The position numbers and the translations under genes were made by a program. A DNA stretch of 7,599 nt from ATZT02 sp964639395 (GTDB lineage Bacteria > Actinomycetota > Actinomycetes > S36-B12 > UBA5976), in NCBI GenBank assembly GCA_964639395.1, contig CAZXCT010000059.1, forward strand, positions 1 to 7,599. The letters are read 5' to 3'. The notes beneath the pieces were generated by a model. The model did not search any database and was not told the DNA's origin. It saw only the letters and a list, made by a program, of their open reading frames with translations. This document shows positions 1 to 4,954 of the stretch, one piece after another. How positions within the stretch are numbered: the stretch's first letter is position 1; each line of letters starts with the position of its first letter.

Positions 1-266
1 GCAACTAACGAAATTTTTCTTTGCAGTGAGTAGGCGTCCAATACCCCGCCAAAGACCAGGCGCAGATCTTGCCCTGAACCTTGCGCCTTTTCGACAATCT
101 CATCAATTGGGTTGCGTAAAAATCCAAATATTTGATCATAAAAAAACCAAGAAACAACCGTGCCAACCGTTATGGCAATTGCAATTACCGTTAGGCGTTT
201 GCGCAGTTCAGTGAGATGCTCGCGCAATGACATTTCCGCAAAGCGTTGCGGTTGATTGTTACTCAA
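1..266 (-). CDS. tatC: Sec-independent protein translocase TatC, 5' part only (cut by window edge)
   Basis: TatC is the multi-spanning membrane receptor of the twin-arginine translocase; it recognises RR signal peptides of folded exported proteins and recruits TatA. Only the first 88 codons are present. Visible are the signature HLTELRKRL, including the family's conserved Glu (E. coli E15 equivalent, residue 20 here), a first membrane segment at about residues 25-44, and the following periplasmic stretch with GGVLDAYSLQRKISL, typical of the TatC first loop. Start choice is uncertain. A TTG at 266-264 adds 11 residues before the ATG at 233-231. I prefer TTG because actinobacterial TatC proteins usually have a short hydrophilic extension before this motif, the frame is open back to a stop just upstream, and it leaves 16 bases after tatA. 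Neither start has a good Shine-Dalgarno. Family identification is secure; the start is not. Confidence 0.88.
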   Translation of the reverse strand, partial: MSNNQPQRFAEMSLREHLTELRKRLTVIAIAITVGTVVSWFFYDQIFGFLRNPIDEIVEKAQGSGQDLRLVFGGVLDAYSLQRKISLV

Positions 267-282
267 TTTAAAAAATGACTAA

Positions 283-471
283 TTAGTCTTTTTTTTCTTC
301 AGGCTTTTCTTCTTCAGCTGGCTCTTCTTGAGCGGCTTTAGATTCGGCCTTTAAAATTCGCACCGAGCGCCCCAAACCACGAGCCATCTCTGGAAGTTTT
401 TTTGCACCAAACAAAAGCAGAATTATAAACAGAATGATTAGCCACTCTTGGCCTCTTAATCCAGACAGCAT
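283..471 (-). CDS. tatA: Twin-arginine translocase subunit TatA
   Basis: TatA forms the protein-conducting assembly of the Tat pathway in the cytoplasmic membrane. The 62-residue protein has the family architecture: a short N-terminus, one membrane helix (about residues 10-21), the hinge FGAKKLPEMARGLGRS, an amphipathic helix, and an acidic/lysine tail rich in EE and KK. TatB is unlikely, because the FGAKKLPE hinge and short length are those of TatA. The ATG at 471-469 is preceded by AAGGAG with 6 bases of spacing, which supports this start. It lies 53 bases after truA with no terminator seen between, and just before tatC, so a truA-tatA-tatC unit is likely. Length is normal for a small actinobacterial TatA. 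Confidence 0.95.
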   Translation of the reverse strand: MLSGLRGQEWLIILFIILLLFGAKKLPEMARGLGRSVRILKAESKAAQEEPAEEEKPEEKKD

Positions 472-524
472 CTCGCACTCCTTAAAACTATTAAAGAAAG
501 AATACGACCTTTTAAAGATATCCG

Positions 525-1367
525 TTAGTGAGAGGGTAGTACTCGGGGTTTTTTAGTGATATTTGCTTGCTGCTGCCACAATTTTGCCACCGGGTATGCG
601 ATTTCTTCTAAGATCAAACCCTGCGCTGGTACTTGGTTAATCGTGAATGAACGTTGTCGTTTATTAAGTCTCACCAAGGGCTCATCACTAGCAATCAATC
701 CCGCCCCGGCAGGCAGTACTGCCCCTAATAAATTGCGTACTAACCCATAGCAAAAAGCATCCGCCTTTAATTCGGCGACATAAACTCCGCCTACTTTGTG
801 CCAATCAAATTGCATTAAATTTCTTACGGTTGAAGAGTTTGCCCTGGGTTTACAGTAAGTGGCAAAATCATGTAACCCTAAGAGGTTTTTACTTGCCTTT
901 TTTAATTTGGCTAAATCCAATTCATATCCATATTGGTATAGATAGTTGCGGCGCAGTGGATCTAATTGACTTGATTTGTCTGCTACCCAATAGCTATAAC
1001 GCCGCCATAGTGCGCTGTAGCGGGCATCAAAACTTTCATCAACCTTTTCAATTTCAATGATCCGAATATCACTTGCCAAAACTTGATTTAATGAATGTTT
1101 AGGATCTTTAACTTTAAGCCAATTTTCAACCGGTAAATCAAAATGCACCCATTGCCCGCGCGCGTGCACCCCGCGATCGGTGCGTCCGGCCGCAATGCTT
1201 TTTACCCGCTGGCGAAATATTTGCTCAATCGCGTTTTCTAATTCACCTTGCACTGAAGTTTGATCAGGTTGCTTTCCAAATCCGGCATAGTTAGTACCGT
1301 CGTAAGCGATTTTGGCTCTAATACGAAAAAGCCCACCGGTTTTAGCAGTGGGCTTTTTGTTAGGCAC
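525..1367 (-). CDS. truA: tRNA pseudouridine(38-40) synthase TruA
   Basis: TruA converts uridines 38-40 in the anticodon arm of many tRNAs to pseudouridine. The catalytic motif AAGRTDRGVHARGQ carries the essential Asp at residue 64. Also present are the N-terminal RAKIAYDGTNYAGF strand, the DARYSALWRRYSY segment, the VRNLLGAVL core helix and the C-terminal PAQGLILEEIAYP end. The open frame continues upstream into rplQ, but no family homology is expected there. The GTG at 1367-1365 lies 4 bases after the rplQ stop and gives a 280-residue protein starting MPNKKPTAKTGGLFRIR. No ATG, GTG or TTG in frame lies closer to the conserved core, so GTG is the best start, probably read by translational coupling; the upstream GAAGAA is a weak ribosome site. 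A terminator-like hairpin lies within codons 4-14. Function is secure; the start is moderately supported. Confidence 0.93.
   Translation of the reverse strand: MPNKKPTAKTGGLFRIRAKIAYDGTNYAGFGKQPDQTSVQGELENAIEQIFRQRVKSIAAGRTDRGVHARGQWVHFDLPVENWLKVKDPKHSLNQVLASDIRIIEIEKVDESFDARYSALWRRYSYWVADKSSQLDPLRRNYLYQYGYELDLAKLKKASKNLLGLHDFATYCKPRANSSTVRNLMQFDWHKVGGVYVAELKADAFCYGLVRNLLGAVLPAGAGLIASDEPLVRLNKRQRSFTINQVPAQGLILEEIAYPVAKLWQQQANITKKPRVLPSH
1326..1358 (-). terminator. Rho-independent terminator-like hairpin after rplQ, inside the truA 5' end
   Basis: Arms GCCCAC (1331-1336) and GTGGGC (1348-1353) form a perfect 6-bp GC-rich stem with an 11-base loop. A5 (1326-1330) and T5 (1354-1358) flank it and can extend the stem to 11 bp. 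Read on the minus strand, the hairpin is followed by five T, the form of an intrinsic terminator; the symmetry means it could also act on the plus strand. It begins 14 bases after the rplQ stop codon, the usual place to end the alpha operon, yet it is wholly within the truA reading frame. It may act as a partial terminator that lowers expression of truA and the tat genes. Activity is inferred. Confidence 0.6.
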
Positions 1368-1371
1368 TGAT

Positions 1372-1800
1372 TTATTCTTCAGTCTTTGCCTCTTTGACCG
1401 CACGCTTGGTGACGGCCTCGGCAGCAGCAACAGTTTGTTCAGCTAGTGGTTCTACTAATTCGATTACTGCCATTGGTGCGTTATCGCCATGACGCGGGCC
1501 AACTTTAGTAATGCGGGTGTAACCACCATTACGTGCTTGGTATTGCGGGCCAATTTCGGTAAATAACGAATGCACTACAGACTTATCGCGAATAACCGTC
1601 ATTACCCGACGACGTGCTGCTAAATCCCCACGCTTGGCATGAGTTATTAGTCGCTCGGCAAACGGACGTAATCTTTTTGCTTTTGCCTCGGTAGTTGTGA
1701 TACGACCGAGTGAGAAAAGTGATGTCGCTAAATTTGCTAACATCAATTTTTCATGCGCGGGTGAACCACCTAGGCGGGATCCTTTAGCGGGCTGAGGCAT
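1372..1800 (-). CDS. rplQ: 50S ribosomal protein bL17
   Basis: bL17 is a large-subunit protein near the peptide exit tunnel. The 142-residue sequence starts MPQPAKGSRLGGSPAHEKLMLANLATSLF and continues with the family segment ITTTEAKAKRLRPFAERLITHAKRGDLAARR, then GGYTRITKVGPRHGDNAPMAVIELVE. About 20 C-terminal residues rich in Ala and Glu form a tail, as in other actinobacterial L17 proteins and unlike the short E. coli form. The ATG at 1800 follows an AAGAAGAAGGAA Shine-Dalgarno. It is the last ribosomal gene of the alpha operon, 26 bases after rpoA and 4 bases before truA. Confidence 0.97.
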   Translation of the reverse strand: MPQPAKGSRLGGSPAHEKLMLANLATSLFSLGRITTTEAKAKRLRPFAERLITHAKRGDLAARRRVMTVIRDKSVVHSLFTEIGPQYQARNGGYTRITKVGPRHGDNAPMAVIELVEPLAEQTVAAAEAVTKRAVKEAKTEE

Positions 1801-1826
1801 AACGTTCCTTCTTCTTGATTAGTCTT

Positions 1827-2861
1827 TTAGTACTGCTCGTCTTCGAGGGCTACTTCGTCCTCGGCTTCGGCTTCTGAAGCGGCGGCTTCTGCTCTTGCGG
1901 CAGCAGCTACTGGGTCATAACCTGGCGGTGAATCTTTAAGTTGCAAGCCCAACATTTGTAATTTAGCTCGAACTTCGTCAATTGATTTTTGCCCGAAGTT
2001 ACGAACGTCCATCAAATCAGCTTCACTGCGTGTGATCAATTCACCAACTGAGTGAACGCCTTCGCGCTTTAAGCAGTTGTAAGAACGCACGGTTAGATCT
2101 AATTGTTCAATTGGCATGTTTAGTTGCTCAAGTGCATAAGCATCAGTTGGGCTGGGGCCAATTTCAATACCTTCAGCATCAACATTTAATTCACGCACTA
2201 AGCCAAACAGTTCAACCAAAGTTTTACCGGCAGAAGCCATAGCATCTGCTGGGCGCATTGATGGTTTAGTTTCAATATCTAGCACTAAACGATCGAAGTC
2301 GGTTCTTTGCTCAACACGGGTAGCTTCAACTTTGTAAGTTACCTTCACTACTGGTGAGTAAATTGAGTCAACTGGAATACGTCCAATCTCAGCAGCCACA
2401 ACTTTGTTTTGCACGGCGGTGACATAGCCACGTCCACGCTCAACCACTAATTCCATTTCAATTTTGCCTTTACCGTTAAGGGTGGCAATAAGTAAATTTG
2501 GATTGTGTACTTCAACGCCAGCGGGGGCTTGAATATCAGCTGCAGTAACTGCACCTGGGCCCTCTTTGCGTAGGTACATAATGGCTGGTTCGTCAACGTC
2601 GCTTGAGACAACCAAGTCTTTGATGTTTAAAACAATTTCGCTGACGTCTTCTGCTACACCCTCAAGTGTGGTGAATTCATGAAGTGCGCCCATGATGCGA
2701 ATACTGGTTACGGCGGCACCCGGAATAGATGACAAAAGGGTACGACGCAGTGAGTTTCCGAGCGTATAGCCAAAACCTGGCTCTAGCGGCTCGAGGATGT
2801 AACGAGCGCGAGTATCTGAAATCGGCTCTTCGGTGAGTATCGGTCTTTGTGCAATTAGCAC
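1827..2861 (-). CDS. rpoA: DNA-directed RNA polymerase subunit alpha
   Basis: The alpha subunit dimer nucleates RNA polymerase assembly, and its C-terminal domain contacts UP elements and activators. Residues 1 to about 230 are the dimerisation domain (EPLEPGFGYTLGNSLRRTLLSS, ERGRGYV, IPVDSIYSPV). A linker runs to about 250. The C-terminal domain (about 255-310) contains LDLTVRSYNCLKREGV, whose Arg (residue 259) matches the E. coli DNA-contacting R265, and the helix-hairpin-helix NFGQKSIDEVRAKL. A roughly 30-residue Ala/Glu-rich acidic tail follows, common in actinobacteria. At 344 residues the length is normal. The start is GTG (2861-2859), placed by a strong ribosome site and by the MLIAQRPILTEE N-terminus expected for the phylum. 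Confidence 0.98.
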   Translation of the reverse strand: MLIAQRPILTEEPISDTRARYILEPLEPGFGYTLGNSLRRTLLSSIPGAAVTSIRIMGALHEFTTLEGVAEDVSEIVLNIKDLVVSSDVDEPAIMYLRKEGPGAVTAADIQAPAGVEVHNPNLLIATLNGKGKIEMELVVERGRGYVTAVQNKVVAAEIGRIPVDSIYSPVVKVTYKVEATRVEQRTDFDRLVLDIETKPSMRPADAMASAGKTLVELFGLVRELNVDAEGIEIGPSPTDAYALEQLNMPIEQLDLTVRSYNCLKREGVHSVGELITRSEADLMDVRNFGQKSIDEVRAKLQMLGLQLKDSPPGYDPVAAAARAEAAASEAEAEDEVALEDEQY

Positions 2862-2866
2862 TGTTT

Positions 2867-2878
2867 CTTTCCTTCCTT
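2867..2878 (-). promoter_or_regulatory. Ribosome binding site of rpoA (supports GTG start)
   Basis: On the minus strand the sequence AAGGAAGGAAAG holds two overlapping Shine-Dalgarno cores. The proximal AGGA ends 8 bases before the GTG at 2861, ideal spacing, so this non-ATG codon is well supported as the rpoA start. The duplicated core may help give high initiation despite the weaker start codon (inference). Confidence 0.8.
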
Positions 2879-2912
2879 AAGACGCCCACTATTTGACGTC
2901 GATTGGGTTTTA

Positions 2913-3539
2913 CTACTTGGAATACAACTCGACGATCAACTGTTCTTGAACAGCTGTGTCGATTTGCGCACGCGTTGGAATTGAATGCACAAGTATTCTC
3001 ATCTGGCTATTTACTACTTCTAGCCAAGCTGGGATTGGTTTTTCACCGTATTCGGCGCGGGCAATCACAAAAGGTGTGATCTCGCGACTTTCGACTTTAA
3101 CTTCGATGATGTCACTTGGTGAAACTTGGTATGAAGGGATATCTACTTTTTTGCCATTAATAATTATGTGACCGTGACGCACCAATTGACGTGCCATGTC
3201 GCGACTCTTGGCAAAGCCAGCGCGAAACACTACGTTGTCTAAGCGAGTCTCTAGCAATGACAAAAGATTTTCACCAGTCTTACCAGTTTTACGTGAAGCT
3301 ACTTCGTAGTAATTACGAAATTGACGCTCTAATACGCCATAGATACGAGCGGCTTTTTGCTTTTCGCGCTTTTGTAATAAGTACTCAGACTCTTTCGTAC
3401 GTCCTCGACCATGTTGGCCTGGTGGGTAAGGGCGACTTTCAATTGGGCACTTAGGCGAATCGCACTTTGCACCTTTTAGATAAAGCTTTGTCTTTTCGCG
3501 ACGGCATCTTTTGCAATCAGCACCGGTGTAACGAGCCAT
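2913..3539 (-). CDS. rpsD: 30S ribosomal protein uS4, zinc-motif (C+) form
   Basis: uS4 is a primary 16S rRNA binder that nucleates small-subunit assembly; in E. coli it also represses the alpha operon by binding its leader. The 208-residue protein has RPYPPGQHGRGRTKESEYLLQ and the C-terminal S4 RNA-binding domain (about 95-160, LETRLDNVVFRAGFAKSRDMARQLVRHGHI), ending EQLIVELYSK as in actinobacteria. The N-terminus has four cysteines, C9-X2-C12-X13-C26-X4-C31, the spacing of the zinc site in Thermus S4. The actinobacterial S4 proteins I recall (Mycobacterium, Streptomyces) lack these cysteines. AGGAG precedes the ATG at 3539. It lies 28 bases after rpsK and 51 bases before rpoA. Confidence 0.98.
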   Translation of the reverse strand: MARYTGADCKRCRREKTKLYLKGAKCDSPKCPIESRPYPPGQHGRGRTKESEYLLQKREKQKAARIYGVLERQFRNYYEVASRKTGKTGENLLSLLETRLDNVVFRAGFAKSRDMARQLVRHGHIIINGKKVDIPSYQVSPSDIIEVKVESREITPFVIARAEYGEKPIPAWLEVVNSQMRILVHSIPTRAQIDTAVQEQLIVELYSK

Positions 3540-3567
3540 GGTTAGATTTTTCTCCTATGTTTCTTGA

Positions 3568-3969
3568 CTAGACGCGGCGGCGCTTGCGAGCGCGGGTGCC
3601 GTTGAAAGGGACGGGGGTTACATCTTGGATAGAACCAATCTCAAGACCAGCGGCTTGCAAAGAACGAATCGCAGTTTCGCGACCAGACCCTGGGCCTTTT
3701 ACAAATACGTCAACTTTTTTCAAGCCATGTTCCATCGCACGCTTAGCAGCATCTTCGGCAGCAAGTTGAGCGGCAAAAGGAGTTGATTTTTTAGATCCTT
3801 TAAATCCGATTTGTCCACTTGATGACCAGGCAATAACTGCACCAGCTGGATCAGTGATTGAAACAATGGTGTTGTTAAAAGTACTTTTAATGTGCGCTTG
3901 TCCAAACGCAATATTTTTCTTTTCTTTTTTGCGAACTTTCTTCGCGCCGGCTGCACTCTTTGGGGGCAT
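3568..3969 (-). CDS. rpsK: 30S ribosomal protein uS11
   Basis: uS11 lies on the platform of the small subunit and helps shape the E-site/mRNA exit region. The 133-residue sequence begins MPPKSAAGAKKVRKKEKKN, a basic N-terminal tail typical of actinobacteria. The conserved core follows (HIKSTFNNTIVSITDPAGAVIAWSS, GFKGSKKSTPFAAQLAAE, VKGPGSGRETAIRSLQAAG, IQDVTPVPFNGTRARKRRRV). Length and ends match the family. It starts 13 bases after the rpsM stop, consistent with translation from one polycistronic message. Confidence 0.98.
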   Translation of the reverse strand: MPPKSAAGAKKVRKKEKKNIAFGQAHIKSTFNNTIVSITDPAGAVIAWSSSGQIGFKGSKKSTPFAAQLAAEDAAKRAMEHGLKKVDVFVKGPGSGRETAIRSLQAAGLEIGSIQDVTPVPFNGTRARKRRRV

Positions 3970-3982
3970 CTTTAATTAATCC

Positions 3983-4360
3983 TTACTTGGTTTCTTTTTT
4001 CTTACCGGCAACGGTCTTACGAGGACCTTTGCGGGTGCGAGCGTTGGTGTGAGTTCTTTGTCCACGCACTGGTAAACCTTTACGGTGGCGGATACCTTGG
4101 TATGAACCAATTTCAACTTTGCGGCGAATATCAGAAGACACTTCACGACGAAGATCACCTTCAACTTTGAAGTTTGCTTCGATGTAATCGCGTAATGCAA
4201 CAATCGCTGAATCGTCCAAATCTTTCACCCGAGTATTGGGGTCAATCCCTGCAGCCGCAAGAGCTTGAATTGATCTGGTACGTCCTACTCCATATATATA
4301 AGTTAATGCGATTTCAACTCTTTTATTAGTTGGTAAATCGACACCGACTAAACGTGCCAT
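3983..4360 (-). CDS. rpsM: 30S ribosomal protein uS13
   Basis: uS13 lies in the small-subunit head and forms inter-subunit bridges, contacting the P-site tRNA with its basic tail. The 125-residue protein shows MARLVGVDLPTNKRVEIAL, the helix-two-turn-helix region YIYGVGRTRSIQAL, the SYQGIRHRKGLPVRGQRTHTNARTRKGPRKT signature and a lysine-rich C-terminus. The start ATG (4360-4358) is preceded by AAAAGGAAAA with the AAGGA core 10 bases upstream. This is the first gene after a structured 147-base leader, so it is the likely point of translational control of the downstream genes rpsK-rpsD-rpoA-rplQ. Confidence 0.98.
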   Translation of the reverse strand: MARLVGVDLPTNKRVEIALTYIYGVGRTRSIQALAAAGIDPNTRVKDLDDSAIVALRDYIEANFKVEGDLRREVSSDIRRKVEIGSYQGIRHRKGLPVRGQRTHTNARTRKGPRKTVAGKKKETK

Positions 4361-4361
4361 T

Positions 4362-4479
4362 GGGCGGTTTTCCTTTTCATTAATTCAGAGGTGTGGCTCA
4401 CCGAGTCGCTCTTACCCGCCCGGGGTAAGTCTTCGGCCTCTGAGCCGAAGGTGTCGTCCATAAACTTTGGCTAAGTTTA
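4362..4479 (-). promoter_or_regulatory. Structured 5' leader of rpsM: candidate ribosomal-protein autoregulatory RNA
   Basis: The whole 4361-4507 stretch lacks a recognised gene. On the minus strand it encodes, in order, three perfect 7-bp hairpins: arms 4473-4479 with 4461-4467 (5-base loop), 4444-4450 with 4431-4437 (6-base loop TCAGAG), and 4423-4429 with 4411-4417 (5-base loop). All six bases of the second loop are complementary to CTCTGA at 4385-4390, which lies 9 bases before the Shine-Dalgarno core, so a pseudoknot is possible. GGGCGG in the third hairpin (4416-4421) can also pair with CCGCCC (4362-4367) just before the ATG. In E. coli, S4 represses this same operon through a pseudoknot in the rpsM leader, so location and topology both suggest autoregulation. 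The pairings are seen; the function is inferred. No convincing promoter was found in the leader. Confidence 0.55.
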
Positions 4480-4507
4480 AGTTGACGGAACTTGGTGATT
4501 GGTTCGC

Positions 4508-4621
4508 TTAACCTTGACGCTGTTTGTGGCGTGGGTTTTCACAAATAACCATGACGCGTCCATGACGACGAATGACTTTGCACTTGTCGCAAATCTTCTT
4601 GACGCTTGGTTGTACTTTCAT
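4508..4621 (-). CDS. rpmJ: 50S ribosomal protein bL36, zinc-ribbon form
   Basis: bL36 is the smallest large-subunit protein and stabilises 23S rRNA structure late in assembly. I translated this short gene directly: 37 residues, starting MKVQPSVKKICDKC and ending NPRHKQRQG. It keeps the complete zinc-binding set C11, C14, C27 and H32, so it is the zinc-containing form. The ATG at 4621-4619 has GAAGGAAG just upstream. It lies 14 bases after infA, as in nearly all actinobacteria and many other bacteria, and is followed by the structured rpsM leader. Confidence 0.97.
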   Translation of the reverse strand: MKVQPSVKKICDKCKVIRRHGRVMVICENPRHKQRQG

Positions 4622-4635
4622 ACTTCCTTCTTTAG

Positions 4636-4857
4636 TTATTTGTAGCGATAGACAATGCGGCCGCGAGTTAAATCGTAAGGAGATAACTCCACGATCACTC
4701 TGTCGTCCGGCAAAATACGAATGTAGTGCATTCTCATTTTGCCACTGATATGTGCAAGTACTTTATGGCCGTTATCAAGCTCAACACGAAACATTGCGTT
4801 TGGCAAAGTTTCTTTGATGGTGCCTTCTAACTCGATGGCACCGTCTTTTTTGGCCAT
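4636..4857 (-). CDS. infA: Translation initiation factor IF-1
   Basis: IF-1 binds the ribosomal A site during initiation and cooperates with IF-2 and IF-3. The 73-residue protein is a single OB-fold (S1-like) domain with the full signature: MAKKDGAIELEGTIKETLPNAMF, then HKVLAHISGKMRMHYIRILPDDRV and a SPYDLTRGRIVYRYK end. Length is exactly typical. The ATG at 4857 has AAAGG upstream within a 97-base spacer that separates it from ppdK. It probably heads an infA-rpmJ(-rpsM...) transcript. Confidence 0.98.
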   Translation of the reverse strand: MAKKDGAIELEGTIKETLPNAMFRVELDNGHKVLAHISGKMRMHYIRILPDDRVIVELSPYDLTRGRIVYRYK

Positions 4858-4883
4858 ACCCGCCTTTAGATCAGTGAATTGGG

Positions 4884-4911
4884 TTCGCTCACTAATTACT
4901 TACTGAGCGAA
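4884..4911. repeat. Inverted repeat / hairpin in the ppdK-infA spacer
   Basis: TTCGCTCA (4884-4891) and TGAGCGAA (4904-4911) are perfect 8-base inverted repeats. After one C-C mismatch, three more pairs close a TTAC loop, giving an 11-bp imperfect stem. No T-run follows on either strand, so it is not a standard intrinsic terminator. It lies 26 bases before the infA start codon, so it would fall in the infA 5' UTR if the promoter is upstream, or could be an operator-type dyad. A weaker inverted repeat (TTTAG...CTAAA, 4919-4936) is next to it. I could not identify a convincing -35/-10 pair in this spacer. Confidence 0.45.
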
Positions 4912-4954
4912 GCAATAGTTTAGCCAAAGCACTAAATTGCCCTAAGCCTTGGGG

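Noticed and set aside
26..214. Plus-strand open frame of 62 codons at the left end
   Set aside because: It is antisense to tatC, whose protein motifs are clear; the translated sequence has no recognisable features.
1368..1430. Longer N-terminus for TruA beginning at 1430
   Set aside because: The extra 21 residues overlap the rplQ 3' end in another frame and are basic low-complexity sequence; the GTG at 1367 just after the rplQ stop fits operon coupling and family length.
3191..3454. Plus-strand 87-codon open frame
   Set aside because: It is antisense to the well-conserved core of rpsD and is a shadow of that gene.
3720..4203. Additional minus-strand open frames of 75-78 codons within rpsK and rpsM
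   Set aside because: They are out-of-frame readings of two unmistakable ribosomal genes and have no start or ribosome site of their own.
4912..4954. Possible promoter for infA with TAAACT as -10
   Set aside because: At usual spacing the upstream hexamer (TTAGGG) is a poor -35; other pairings were no better, so no promoter is annotated.
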